A stretch of DNA of 64,000 nt from an uncultured Gammaproteobacteria bacterium (GTDB lineage: Bacteria; Pseudomonadota; Gammaproteobacteria; Pseudomonadales; Ketobacteraceae). The DNA lies in the NCBI GenBank assembly GCA_913063125.1, contig CAJXZM010000002.1:1-64000 (forward strand), read 5' to 3'. A program made the translations under genes and the position numbers. Each line of letters opens with the position of its first letter. Within the stretch, counting starts at the first letter, position 1. This document shows, piece by piece, positions 1 through 8,730 of this stretch. A model generated the notes under the pieces. It was not told the origin of the DNA. It saw only the letters and a program-made list of their open reading frames with translations, and ran no database searches.

Positions 1-1274
1 TTTGTTGCGCCACACTTTAAAGCGATTGCAAGCCCTTGAATAATCTCTCCCGCATCTGACCCAACCATATGAGCACCTAGCACTTTGTCTGTACTCGTTT
101 GTACAACTAACTTCATGTAGGTACGTTCATCAAGTCCACTTAGCGAATGCTTCATATGCTTAAAGTCAGACGTAAATAGCGTTATATCGCCAGGAAACTG
201 TTTTTCTGCATCTTCAGCGGTTAAACCAACGGTACCAATATTGGGCTGGCAAAATACTGCAGTTGCTATGTTTGAATAATCAACCTTACGCTTTTGACCT
301 TTTACGAGATTATCAACAATTGCCATTCCTTCAGCAAGTGCAACAGGGGTTAGCTGAAAACCGCCAATAACATCGCCAATTGCATAAATTGAAGGAACCG
401 ATGTTTGATAATAGTCATCAACAATAATTGATGCATTAGACCTCAGTTTAACGCCAACAGATTCCAAGCCCAAACTATCAATTAGGGGGCGCCTTCCCGT
501 CGCGTAAAGTACCATATCTGCATCGATTTGGGCTCCACCCAAATTGGCAGTTAGACCACCACTCTCATTTTTAGTTAACGCTTCGATATTGGTATCAAAA
601 TGCAGATGGATACCTTTCTTTAGCAATTCATCTCTGACAAATTCTCGTATGTCGGTATCAAAGCCACGAAGAAATAAAGGTCCACGATAGATAAGATGGG
701 TCTCTACACCAAACCCATTTAGAATACCTGCAAACTCAACAGCAATATAACCCCCACCAACAACAATTGCTTTTTGAGGTAAAGTTCCCATGTAGAAAAA
801 ATGGTTTGAATCGATGGCAAATTCACTTCCAGGAAACTCTGGTATAAAGGGTGTGCTACCAGTTGCTACTAGAATATTCTTCGCTGTATAAACAGTATCT
901 CCAACTTTCACCTCGTGAGGAGAAACAACACTGGCTTCACCCACTACTAAATCAACACCCGCATTGTCCAGTAGATTTCCATAGACACCATTAAGTCGTT
1001 CTATCTCACGGGTTTTATTATCGCGTAAAACATCCCAATCGAAAGAAACATTTCCAACCGTCCACCCAAAACCTTCTGCGGCTTCAATCTCTTCACTTAC
1101 ATGAGAGCCGTAAACAAATAGTTTTTTCGGCACACAACCAACATTGACACAGGTTCCACCTAAGGCCTGCTTTTCTGCAACAGCAACCTTAGCACCTTCG
1201 GTTGCTGCCATTCTTGCTGCGCGAACACCACCAGAACCAGCCCCTATAACGAACAGATCATATTGATAAGACAT
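1..1274 (-). CDS. gor: Glutathione reductase, 3' end cut by window edge
   Basis: This is an FAD-dependent pyridine nucleotide-disulfide oxidoreductase that would reduce glutathione disulfide with NADPH in the cytoplasm. The first 424 codons are visible and the C-terminus lies off the left edge. The FAD-binding GAGSGG lies at residues 11-16. The redox pair GGTCVNVGCVPKK (Cys42 and Cys47) has the glutathione reductase spacing. A second Rossmann motif, GGGYIAVEFAG, is followed by arginines in YRG and LRGFD, which in this family bind the NADPH phosphate. The catalytic HPTxxE of the dimer interface falls outside the window. The ATG at 1274 has AAGGA about 7 bases upstream. The gene starts 21 bp after the lipoprotein gene on the same strand, so they may be co-transcribed. 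Family assignment is firm. Related trypanothione or mycothione reductases are less likely. Confidence 0.93.
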   Translation of the reverse strand, partial: MSYQYDLFVIGAGSGGVRAARMAATEGAKVAVAEKQALGGTCVNVGCVPKKLFVYGSHVSEEIEAAEGFGWTVGNVSFDWDVLRDNKTREIERLNGVYGNLLDNAGVDLVVGEASVVSPHEVKVGDTVYTAKNILVATGSTPFIPEFPGSEFAIDSNHFFYMGTLPQKAIVVGGGYIAVEFAGILNGFGVETHLIYRGPLFLRGFDTDIREFVRDELLKKGIHLHFDTNIEALTKNESGGLTANLGGAQIDADMVLYATGRRPLIDSLGLESVGVKLRSNASIIVDDYYQTSVPSIYAIGDVIGGFQLTPVALAEGMAIVDNLVKGQKRKVDYSNIATAVFCQPNIGTVGLTAEDAEKQFPGDITLFTSDFKHMKHSLSGLDERTYMKLVVQTSTDKVLGAHMVGSDAGEIIQGLAIALKCGAT

Positions 1275-1295
1275 GTTAAGTTCCTTAAGCGTTTT

Positions 1296-1937
1296 TTATC
1301 GGCCTGACTGGGGGTTTAGAATTTCAATTTCAACACGGCGATTGGTCGCTCGACCCTGTTTTGTTTTATTGCTTGCTGCCGGATAGCGCTCACCATAACC
1401 TAGTGATGACATTCGAGCAGTCCCCACTCCTTGGCTAGCGAAGTATTGCTTAACAGAATTAGCACGACGTTCTGACAAGGTTTGGTTAAGAGAATCACCT
1501 CCAGAGCTATCCGTATGCCCAACAATTCGGATATCAGTCTTTTTAAATTCGTTAAATACTAGCGCAACAGAATCCAATGTTTCATAAAAATTTGGTATCA
1601 GTGCATATTGACCTGATGGAAAACTAATATGCCCAGGCATATTCAAATGAATACCTTCAGGCGTTCGGGTTACACTAACACCGGTATTGGCAAGCTTCTG
1701 GCGGAGTATGCTTTCCTGCCTGTCGAAATAGTAGCCCGTCCCACCGCCTAGCGCCGCACCAATAACTGCGCCTTTGGCTCTATCTTTTTTACTTGATACC
1801 GCCGCACCCAATACGGCACCAATACCGGCGCCTATCGCTGCCTTGCTTAATTTTTGTTCGCCAGTATAAGGGTCAGTAGTACAACCCGTTAATGTTAGAG
1901 AGCTGGCAAGTGCGAGTGTTACAAAGGTCTTTTTCAT
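1296..1937 (-). CDS. OmpA-family outer-membrane lipoprotein (YiaD-like)
   Basis: This 213-residue lipoprotein probably links the outer membrane to peptidoglycan. Residues 1-19 form a lipoprotein signal with lipobox LTGC, giving Cys19 as the lipidated residue. A glycine-zipper segment rich in GAGIGAVLGAA and GAVIGAALGGG follows at about 35-70. The C-terminal half is an OmpA/MotB domain with the peptidoglycan-binding core: IVGHTDSSG and then LSERRANSVKQYF. Length and order match the YiaD/Pal-like group of glycine-zipper OmpA lipoproteins. It lies 21 bp upstream of the gor start on the same strand. The role is inferred from family alone. Confidence 0.9.
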   Translation of the reverse strand: MKKTFVTLALASSLTLTGCTTDPYTGEQKLSKAAIGAGIGAVLGAAVSSKKDRAKGAVIGAALGGGTGYYFDRQESILRQKLANTGVSVTRTPEGIHLNMPGHISFPSGQYALIPNFYETLDSVALVFNEFKKTDIRIVGHTDSSGGDSLNQTLSERRANSVKQYFASQGVGTARMSSLGYGERYPAASNKTKQGRATNRRVEIEILNPQSGR

Positions 1938-2063
1938 GTCTTATTCCATATAAAATGAGGCTTAAAGCTTGGACATCAAGTAGTGATGAAAGGTCCAAGA
2001 GGTGATGATGAGTATCATAAACGATAAGAAGAAGAGGCGGGGAAAACTATAGGGACAAAAGTG

Positions 2064-2118
2064 ATAAAAAGGAGGTAGAAGAGTAAATGTAACGAAGATT
2101 TTACATTTACTCTTCTAC
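2064..2118 (-). terminator. Rho-independent terminator after the 52-aa gene
   Basis: Bases 2075-2092 and 2101-2118 are a perfect 18-bp inverted repeat with an 8-base loop. On the minus strand the hairpin is followed within about five bases by TTTTT. It lies 14 bp beyond the stop of the small minus-strand gene ending at 2133, so it would end that transcript before the lipoprotein gene. Confidence 0.8.
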
Positions 2119-2132
2119 GGGGGGATCTTTAG

Positions 2133-2291
2133 TTAGCTCGCAGTCGGTACATCCCTACGGCTATCCTTACGTCGATCAAGCTCATCGTTAATATACTCGG
2201 CTGTTGCTACTGAATCTCGCCGATCTTTACCTGTCCGCTCTTCGAGAGAAGTTGAAATTTTATTGAATATTTCTGATTTCTTGTTTTCCAT
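2133..2291 (-). CDS. Small charged hypothetical protein, 52 aa
   Basis: A 52-codon open frame begins MENKKSEIFNKIS and ends DVPTAS. It is hydrophilic and rich in Arg, Asp, Glu and Lys, with no signal peptide, membrane segment or cysteine, so a soluble cytoplasmic protein is likely. RRDSVATAEYINDELDRRKD would form an amphipathic helix. The case for it being real is its ATG start and the strong 18-bp terminator just past its stop. The ribosome-binding site is weak (AGTGAG about 10 bases upstream). I do not recognise the family. The arginine-rich helical tail loosely recalls short gammaproteobacterial proteins of unknown function, but I would not assign it. Confidence 0.55.
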   Translation of the reverse strand: MENKKSEIFNKISTSLEERTGKDRRDSVATAEYINDELDRRKDSRRDVPTAS

Positions 2292-2472
2292 GCTACTACC
2301 ACTCACTTTTTCATCTGTGCTTTGTGACTCTTAATATTAGCTCATAGAAATTCCGTAGAGCCAGTTAACGAAACTAGTATAGACCTTGAATGCACATTTC
2401 CCAGTTTTTGACGCTCTTCTTAACAAACAGTAACAATAGTTAGTGAAACGGTTTACAAAACACCAAAATTGT

Positions 2473-2574
2473 TTAGTACAACTGCACCCACAAGGCCTTG
2501 ACGCTAACTTTTTCTACATCAAACTTGCGACCGCCTACTTCAGGGTGTACATTTAGGCCACTACATGGAACCAT
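2473..2574 (-). CDS. Possible 33-aa peptide
   Basis: This short minus-strand frame begins MVPCSGLNVHPEVGG and ends WVQLY. AAAGG lies about nine bases before the ATG, and an in-frame stop upstream excludes a longer form. It sits in the 334-bp gap between the 52-aa gene and the SDR gene, divergent from the latter. Apart from this frame I see nothing in the gap but the SDR gene's ribosome-binding site. No family is recognised and it could be chance. Confidence 0.22.
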   Translation of the reverse strand: MVPCSGLNVHPEVGGRKFDVEKVSVKALWVQLY

Positions 2575-2625
2575 CGTTCCAGCCTTTAATACATTAACCT
2601 AACTATATCAAGGAGAACCTTTGTT

Positions 2626-3645
2626 GTGGAAAAGACTGCCTTAGTTACTGGTGCTGCTGGTTTTGTCGGGCAGGCCTTAGTTCTGCGATTACTGGAGAAG
2701 GGTTTTATGGTAAAAGCCCTAGATCTTCCTAAAAACCCGGAATTTTCAAAGTTCACGGATAGCTTGTCAGCCTTGCAGCGATCCTCTCTTATAGTGTGCC
2801 CTGCCGATATCACTGATGCTGATTCACTGAAGCCAATTCTATCGGGTGTTTCCTATGTGTTTCATACCGCAGCGCTATTAAACTCAATTGCACCACGCTC
2901 CAGGTTCGAGTCGGTAAATGTACAGGGAACAAAAAACATATGTAATGCAGCGTCAAATGCCAATGTTGAGCGGTTTATACTGGTATCTACATCTGACGTT
3001 TTTGGAATACCTAAGCCCTCTGAAGTCATCACAGAAAAAACAGCATATCGGTCTTGGGGAGAGCCCTACGCAGACACAAAGATAAAGGCCTGCAATATCG
3101 TCAAAGATTTTCAACAAAAAGGGTTACTTAATACAACAATAATTTATCCGGGATGGGTATATGGGCCTGGAGATCGCCAATTCTTTCCTGCCATTATTGA
3201 CATGATAAAAGACAAACACGCTTTCATTTGGCATAAAACTGAACCCTATTGCGTAGACCTGATTTATATTAATGATTTGATTTCTGCCATCGTGATAGCA
3301 GCAGAGTCACCTTCAGCAATTGGAGAAGATTACCTCATCTTAGATGACAACACCGAAATAACACCAAAGCTGTTTTTTAGTCACATAGCCGAGCAACTAC
3401 ATATTAAGCTCAAGATTCATAAGCTGCCTTACCAGACAATGTATGCTGTAGCTTGGATAAGCCAACAATTAAAGCAAAGGGGGCTCATCAAAAACCTACT
3501 ACTAAGTACAACCGACGTAAAAGCATTTGGCAATAACTTTGAGTTTTCCAATGAAAAAGCACGTCATGCATTGCAGTGGGAGCCATCGGTCTCAGCAAAA
3601 GAAGGCATTAAAAGCGCACTTGATTGGCAAATTCGTAACAACTAA
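2626..3645 (+). CDS. NAD(P)-dependent extended SDR epimerase/dehydratase
   Basis: A 339-residue extended short-chain dehydrogenase of the 3-beta-hydroxysteroid dehydrogenase/epimerase type. The N-terminal Rossmann motif GAAGFVG is at residues 9-15. The acidic residue of ALDLP after strand two suggests NAD preference. The catalytic YADTK (Y-x3-K) is near 148-152, with STSDVFG supplying the serine before it. YPGWVYGPGDRQF is the substrate-side loop typical of this branch. The start is GTG at 2626 with AAGGAG about 10 bases upstream. Likely substrates are a nucleotide sugar, sterol-like alcohol or dihydroflavonol-like compound, and sequence alone does not decide. It stands apart from the sugar genes further right. 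Confidence 0.85.
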   Translation: MEKTALVTGAAGFVGQALVLRLLEKGFMVKALDLPKNPEFSKFTDSLSALQRSSLIVCPADITDADSLKPILSGVSYVFHTAALLNSIAPRSRFESVNVQGTKNICNAASNANVERFILVSTSDVFGIPKPSEVITEKTAYRSWGEPYADTKIKACNIVKDFQQKGLLNTTIIYPGWVYGPGDRQFFPAIIDMIKDKHAFIWHKTEPYCVDLIYINDLISAIVIAAESPSAIGEDYLILDDNTEITPKLFFSHIAEQLHIKLKIHKLPYQTMYAVAWISQQLKQRGLIKNLLLSTTDVKAFGNNFEFSNEKARHALQWEPSVSAKEGIKSALDWQIRNN

Positions 3646-3728
3646 CCATCCGATCTGAGTAAATCACCCTTTGATAAATTAGGGTATAATCAAACCTCTA
3701 TACTTTTATTATATAGCGGGAATTAGTT

Positions 3729-4109
3729 TTGCTAAAAGGTTTACTGATACTTATCGGGTTTCAATTAACAGGGGAATTCATATCAGCTCAATTCCGCCTT
3801 CCCTTTCCGGGTTCAGTTATCGGGATGGGGCTGTTGTTTTTGTATTTACTAATAAAAGGAAATACACCACAGCCACTATCAACTACCTCCACTGCATTAT
3901 TTCCCTATATCCCTCTCTTTCTTATACCCGCGTGTGTTGGTGCAATGGGATATTGGGCACTTCTTCAAGACGAATGGCTTGCACTGCTCATTGCTCTATC
4001 GGTAAGCACCATCACAACAATCGCACTTACCCCACTTATTATGCAAGTGCTCATGTCACTCACTTCTAATCTTGGCAAGCAACCAGACGGAGGTAATTCA
4101 AATGAATAA
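3729..4109 (+). CDS. CidA/LrgA holin-like membrane protein
   Basis: A 126-residue inner-membrane protein with four predicted hydrophobic segments. It has the CidA/LrgA signature near the N-terminus, FRLPFPGSVIGMGLLF, at about residues 22-37. Family members work with LrgB-type partners in export of overflow metabolites or control of murein hydrolase activity. The start is TTG at 3729, because the next ATG would remove the first membrane helix. The stop overlaps the start of the LrgB gene by eight bases, so the two are translationally coupled. A TATAAT at 3685-3690 could be a -10 box, but no good -35 is visible. CidA and LrgA cannot be separated by sequence here. Confidence 0.85.
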   Translation: MLKGLLILIGFQLTGEFISAQFRLPFPGSVIGMGLLFLYLLIKGNTPQPLSTTSTALFPYIPLFLIPACVGAMGYWALLQDEWLALLIALSVSTITTIALTPLIMQVLMSLTSNLGKQPDGGNSNE

Positions 4110-4830
4110 ATCTTCAGTGCCATTGTTTGCACTTGACTCAGTCATTAGCAATCCTCTGTTTGGTGTATTTATAACACTTCTGGCATTTAAATTTGGCCAG
4201 TGGTGCTATAAAAGATCTCATCAAAACCCATTTTGTCAACCAATGATAGTCGGATTATTGAGTGTGTTTCTAACGCTATTAGCACTAGATCTATCCTTTG
4301 ACCAATACTTTGCCACTGCACAACCGCTGCACCTCATGCTTGGACCAGTAACCGTTGCCCTTGCTGTTCCTCTTTATGAAAATGTTCAGCGTATCCGAGC
4401 AATGCTGACACCTATATTAATGACTGTGATCTTAGCGTCCTTTTTAACCGTTTCTATGACTGTTGTTATCGCATGGTTATTTGACGCAAGCAAAACAACA
4501 CTACTGTCATTACTAACAAAATCTATCACCACGCCTATTGCTATGGCGGTTTCAACGGAAATCGGCGGCATCCCATCCTTAGCGGCCGTATTTGTTATAT
4601 ACACGGGGATCATTGGCGTGATTGTGGGCCCTAGTCTACTGAATAAAATGCGGGTTACGGATAAACGTATTAGAGGAATAACGATGGGGATAAGTGCTCA
4701 CGCCATAGGTACGGCGAGAGCTATAGAAGAAGATAGAGAGACTGGCGCTTTTTCAGCTTTAGCTATGGGGATTACAGGCTTTATAACGGCATTTATTTTA
4801 CCGTTAATTGTTATATGGTGTCCCTATTGA
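4102..4830 (+). CDS. LrgB/CidB family membrane protein
   Basis: A 242-residue polytopic membrane protein, partner of the CidA/LrgA protein just upstream. The conserved LrgB features are LKSITTPIAMAVSTEIGG-like sequence near residue 140-155 and a C-terminal GISAHAIGTARAIEED motif. I chose the ATG at 4102 because GGAGGT lies eight bases before it. A TTG 30 bases further upstream has no such site. The coding region overlaps cidA/lrgA by eight bases and converges on the MORN-repeat gene, overlapping its 3' end by seven bases. The function as a carboxylate or murein-precursor transporter partner is known for relatives only. Confidence 0.88.
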   Translation: MNKSSVPLFALDSVISNPLFGVFITLLAFKFGQWCYKRSHQNPFCQPMIVGLLSVFLTLLALDLSFDQYFATAQPLHLMLGPVTVALAVPLYENVQRIRAMLTPILMTVILASFLTVSMTVVIAWLFDASKTTLLSLLTKSITTPIAMAVSTEIGGIPSLAAVFVIYTGIIGVIVGPSLLNKMRVTDKRIRGITMGISAHAIGTARAIEEDRETGAFSALAMGITGFITAFILPLIVIWCPY

Positions 4831-5963
4831 GCCTCTTGCTTTGCCGGGCTGTTACTTGCTTGAAATTGTCCATTTCTAATAGTGTATTTGAAAATAGCAT
4901 TATTTTTCGTAAGTGTAAGAGATGGTAATGTGAATTTACCCTCAATAACGCCCTTATGTTCGGATGTTATTTCGACAATAGCTTCCGAGGCTTCTGGCAA
5001 TTCAAGTGGGTCACTGCCCTCAATGGCAATAAGCAAATCACCTTTTTTAATATGATACTTTCCAACACCGTCGTATTCACGAATAACAAAGTGAACAAAT
5101 TGATTATCTCCTTCACTGCGTATACGCAGCTCTGTCGATAACAAGGCCACCTTGCGCTCCCACCAAATATTGTCATTTTGAAGGTAACGTCTTTTTTTGC
5201 TAAATCCATCTTCAAATACAAATCCCATGCCCCCTTGAAACTCATAGGTAGGAGCATTATTTTTCTGGTACGCAGCAGCTCTTTCAACAAGATTTCTTTT
5301 AGTTATACGTTTACCTTTGTTAAACAAACATGTTTCTACATTACCGTACTTAGAGCTACATTCACCAACACCATGCTCTTTGTCTTTTGAGAACGTCCCG
5401 CGATAAGATTGGCCATTTGCTCTTACGAGAACACCCTTCCCGTGTCGAAGGTCATGTTTATAGGTTCCCATAAATCGTTGTCCACTTCGATAAATAAGCA
5501 TACCCTCGCCATGTTTAAGATTGTTTGCCCATGTGCCTTCATACCGCGTACCGCTACGAAATGTTAACTGTCCCTGACCATGGCGCTTGCCAGCCAACCA
5601 CTCACCTTCATAACGGTTGCCGTTGCTATATTGCATTGAACCAAAACCTTGCCTTTTATTTTGAGTCCATTTGCCTTTGTATACATCACCATTTATCCAA
5701 CGAAAAACCCCACGACCTTCGAATTTCCCATCAACAAATACGCCATCGTATTGATCACCATTAGCGAAAAGCAATTGCCCCCTGCCATTTGGAACCCCCT
5801 TAACTAGCTGGCCATCGTATTGCTCACCCGATGGCAAGGTAATCGATTCAAGAAATGCAGGTAAAATTGCTTCTTCCGCATAGGCATTGCTGCAAAAAAA
5901 CAGCGAAACAATTGATATAGATAAAATAATACGATGAAGGTTTTTTATTCTAGTAAGCAGCAC
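4824..5963 (-). CDS. Exported MORN-repeat protein
   Basis: A 379-residue protein with a Sec signal peptide (hydrophobic stretch about residues 11-28, likely cleavage after NAYA). About eight MORN repeats follow at about 45-235, each of the form G-x-x-Y-x-G-x-(W/F)-x-x-x-x-x-x-G-x-G: for example NRYEGEWLAGKRHGQGQ and TRYEGTWANNLKHGEGM. The last ~140 residues are a separate, unrecognised, beta-rich region. MORN repeats bind lipids, proteins or cell-wall polymers. Here they would act in the periplasm or outside. The start is GTG at 5963 with no strong ribosome-binding site, but it is needed to keep the signal peptide. It converges on lrgB with a 7-bp overlap. The precise role is unknown. Confidence 0.85.
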   Translation of the reverse strand: MLLTRIKNLHRIILSISIVSLFFCSNAYAEEAILPAFLESITLPSGEQYDGQLVKGVPNGRGQLLFANGDQYDGVFVDGKFEGRGVFRWINGDVYKGKWTQNKRQGFGSMQYSNGNRYEGEWLAGKRHGQGQLTFRSGTRYEGTWANNLKHGEGMLIYRSGQRFMGTYKHDLRHGKGVLVRANGQSYRGTFSKDKEHGVGECSSKYGNVETCLFNKGKRITKRNLVERAAAYQKNNAPTYEFQGGMGFVFEDGFSKKRRYLQNDNIWWERKVALLSTELRIRSEGDNQFVHFVIREYDGVGKYHIKKGDLLIAIEGSDPLELPEASEAIVEITSEHKGVIEGKFTLPSLTLTKNNAIFKYTIRNGQFQASNSPAKQEAQ

Positions 5964-6055
5964 GATACGGTCTCAAGTATTTATAACGCCCGGTATGGTA
6001 TACCAATGCAGTATGGGAAAGTTAATAATCATTCCTTGATAAGATTTTGTTGTTT

Positions 6056-7336
6056 TTATTTAGCGGCCGACACAGGCATCCATTCAAAGTCAACATCATA
6101 CTGCTTCATGAATCCGCCCACACTAATAATAACGCGGGCCATCGCGATAAATGAGTCAGGCATTGTAACTCGGTTTGTTCTTAGTAGCTCTAAAACATCT
6201 GCCAAACGGTCTGATACACTGCGATCTCTTCGATCGTCCTCTAGAAAGTGCTCACTGACCTCTTCAAGTATACCTTGGTTTTCACAAACAAACCCCGCCT
6301 TCGCAAAAAGCTCTCCTAAGTTTAAAGGGTTAATTCCCATGAGACCAAATAATAATTGTCCATACTGTAGCGCCTCCTCTTCCGTTAACGACGCTAACGC
6401 ACCGTAATCTAGGATCGCTATATTTTCATGTTCATCGACAAGAAAGTTCCCAGGGTGAGGGTCTGCATGATAACTGCAAAACTGTGTTATCTGTTGAATG
6501 TAACTCGAAAGCAATAAATTTAAAAGAGGTTTAGCTTTTCCTGGAGAGCCATCGATATATTCAGTAAGTCTAGCCCCATCAATCCACTCAGTAACCATGA
6601 TTTTTTTAGAGCATAATTTACTGACCAAACTAGGTACACGAATACCCTTTAGATGATTGTGATTGAGAAATGAACGTAAATTAGAGGCTTCTATCGTAAA
6701 ATCCAGCTCCTCCATTGTCAATTTTATGAGCTGATCGGTAACTTGTCGGATATCTATCTCTTTAACAAGAGGCGCAATGACACCTGCAACAGATCGAAAA
6801 ACAAGAGAATCTTGTTCAAATAAGTTAACGACATCCGGTAACTGGATTTTTACCGCAACAACCATTCCGTCTTTTAAGACCGCCTTATGGACCTGCGCGA
6901 TGGAGGCTGTTGCTGCCGGAATTATATCAAATGATTGAAAATTATTGTCCCAATCCTCACCCCAACTTTCAATTATTGTCGAGTGTACCTTCTCAAAAGG
7001 CGCAGGGATCGCATCATTCTGCAGTGTTTGTAATATTTTTAAATATTCTAGAGGCAATATATCTGGCCGACAGCTGAGAAATTGGCCGAACTTGACCCAT
7101 ATTGCACCGTTTTCTTTACACAATTGGCAAATTTTTTCAGCTGAATCTGAGTGAGCCTTTGACAGAAGCACCTGCGCATCGTCAACCGGTAATAGTTTTG
7201 CTTTGTTACGCTGCAAACGATAAATTTGCTCAATCGCTATGGCAACTTTAGTCACACCAAGATAACGGTCTCTACCATCAACAATAAGCGTTTTAGCAAC
7301 ATTCAAATTGGACTTCAGCGCATCAAGTGTACTCAT
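6056..7336 (-). CDS. ABC1/UbiB-family atypical kinase
   Basis: A 426-residue ABC1 (AarF/UbiB/ADCK) family protein. Visible family motifs are the KxGQ helix (WVKFGQFLSCRPDILP, about residues 80-95), the Ala-rich loop with VHKAVLKDG, the VAVKIQ lysine, the catalytic HADPHPGN near 290 and a DYG in place of DFG near 310. True UbiB, which supports ubiquinone synthesis, is about 540 residues with two C-terminal membrane helices. This protein lacks those helices, so it is more likely a paralogue than UbiB itself. It stands alone, 92 bp from the MORN gene start. The substrate is unknown, and relatives act on small lipids or as ATPases. Confidence 0.87.
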   Translation of the reverse strand: MSTLDALKSNLNVAKTLIVDGRDRYLGVTKVAIAIEQIYRLQRNKAKLLPVDDAQVLLSKAHSDSAEKICQLCKENGAIWVKFGQFLSCRPDILPLEYLKILQTLQNDAIPAPFEKVHSTIIESWGEDWDNNFQSFDIIPAATASIAQVHKAVLKDGMVVAVKIQLPDVVNLFEQDSLVFRSVAGVIAPLVKEIDIRQVTDQLIKLTMEELDFTIEASNLRSFLNHNHLKGIRVPSLVSKLCSKKIMVTEWIDGARLTEYIDGSPGKAKPLLNLLLSSYIQQITQFCSYHADPHPGNFLVDEHENIAILDYGALASLTEEEALQYGQLLFGLMGINPLNLGELFAKAGFVCENQGILEEVSEHFLEDDRRDRSVSDRLADVLELLRTNRVTMPDSFIAMARVIISVGGFMKQYDVDFEWMPVSAAK

Positions 7337-7514
7337 AAAAAAGAAAAGCCTGCGTGATGATATAGCAAGGAGTTGGTCATAAATATGATCCGACTCAAAC
7401 TAATTAGTTAATCCAATATAAAGGAATGCAGACAATATAACTACCTGACAAAAGAGAAATAAATACCTATTTTGTGTTGAGTTGTAACCAGGCTCCAGAT
7501 ACTACTGACGCGGG

Positions 7515-7880
7515 TTAACCTTTGAATAAACAATCCTCTACAAGCTTATCAACAACCTCAAGGAAATTCGAGGAAGGGTCTGTAAGTTCAAAACCTGTAT
7601 CGAAAAAATCTGGGTTAATATCATTTTTACACCAACGACTTACGGCCTCAAATTCAACTTCCCTGCTACCCTCAACGTTATCCGGCAAAACCATTCGTAA
7701 TAACACGTTTTCATCCAAAGGCAGGGCATTATCACTAACCAACATTATCCCGCGTGTACTAATATCGACCAAATTACCTAGCAGAGCACCCGTTTTTGCA
7801 TCGTACACTCGAAGGTAATATATCAAGTGGCGGCGTTCGACTTTCCGTTGATTAATATCTTCTACTGTTCTGGAGCTCAT
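7515..7880 (-). CDS. PilZ-domain protein (c-di-GMP receptor candidate)
   Basis: A 121-residue single-domain PilZ protein. The c-di-GMP-binding signature is visible: an arginine pair in VERRHLIYYLRV (RxxxR-like, residues about 15-26), then DISTRGIMLVS (D/NxSxxG, about 41-51). It lies about 100 bp beyond the end of gspB on the same strand. It could tune type II secretion, pili or polysaccharide output, but adjacency is the only evidence. The ATG at 7880 starts the frame without an obvious strong ribosome-binding site. The domain call is firm, and actual ligand binding is inferred from the retained arginines. Confidence 0.87.
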   Translation of the reverse strand: MSSRTVEDINQRKVERRHLIYYLRVYDAKTGALLGNLVDISTRGIMLVSDNALPLDENVLLRMVLPDNVEGSREVEFEAVSRWCKNDINPDFFDTGFELTDPSSNFLEVVDKLVEDCLFKG

Positions 7881-7980
7881 AATCGCGTCATCACTATTTA
7901 CTTATGATGTTACAAATATAGTAAATTGTGCGTAACTGTCTAAGATTTAGCGGATTTTTTTTAAAAAAAGTGAAAATAAG

Positions 7981-8730
7981 CTAATTTCCCCACTGCCCTA
8001 GGACGTCTACTTCAAATAAGGTGCCTTCAAACCCCATGACAGCCCCCTTTTCGGTGATTTCGTTAACGTAAAGCTTCTCGTTGTAGTAGCGCCCTTGCTT
8101 TAAACGTTTACCGTTAATCGTTATGCTCCGGAACCTTTCTTGGCTTGAATACATATGTGAGGAAAAGGTTAAATCAGGAATCTGTGTCTGTATTGACTGT
8201 GGCAACTCAGAAACTTGTGGTAAATATGCCGTTGATGGTGTCGCTTGTTGACGATATTCTTCCTTAGGATTTGGGCTTATTTTAACCTCAGAAGCTGGCG
8301 TATCTCTATACTGGCTCGGTAATTGTGCGACAGGCTCTGCATTGATTTCCGTTGAAGGCTCAACCACAGCTTCCGCTTTGGGTTTAACGGTAAATTTGGA
8401 CGGTGCCTGCTTAACTACTGGTTTAGCTATTGCCTTAGCGACAGGCTCTATATGAGGTGACCTCTGTCGAACGGGTATGGATGGAGCGTTAATGGGTTGC
8501 GCTAGGGTGCTCGGCGGTACGATTTCTTTAACAAGAACCTTCGCTGTTTGCCACGGGGCCCAAATAAACAACCCTATTATATTCGTCGCTACCAATACGA
8601 CAACGACAACTACCCACACTTTCTTTCCAGAAGGCGCACCCGTTGTAGGCGTATAGGTTTGTAACCCTGGGAGGTCTCCTTTTTTTCGCTCTTCTTCAGA
8701 TTTTTTTAATGCATCTAGAATATATGACAT
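7981..8730 (-). CDS. gspB: Type II secretion assembly protein GspB
   Basis: A 249-residue inner-membrane protein. It opens with the typical GspB start MSYILDALKKSEEER, then a single membrane helix at about 39-57. A long Pro/Ala/Val-rich periplasmic linker (about 60-180) leads to the C-terminal GspB domain (ITINGKRLKQGRYYNEKLYV to the end). GspA and GspB form a complex that inserts the secretin GspD through peptidoglycan. The ATG at 8730 shares one base with the gspA stop (TAATG), so translation is coupled. Order and sequence both support the call. An ExeB/OutB-like role in secretin assembly is the expected function. Confidence 0.9.
   Translation of the reverse strand: MSYILDALKKSEEERKKGDLPGLQTYTPTTGAPSGKKVWVVVVVVLVATNIIGLFIWAPWQTAKVLVKEIVPPSTLAQPINAPSIPVRQRSPHIEPVAKAIAKPVVKQAPSKFTVKPKAEAVVEPSTEINAEPVAQLPSQYRDTPASEVKISPNPKEEYRQQATPSTAYLPQVSELPQSIQTQIPDLTFSSHMYSSQERFRSITINGKRLKQGRYYNEKLYVNEITEKGAVMGFEGTLFEVDVLGQWGN

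Noticed and set aside
6056-7336. Calling the ABC1 kinase ubiB
   Set aside because: It is about 110 residues shorter than UbiB, lacks the C-terminal membrane helices, and has no ubiquinone genes next to it.
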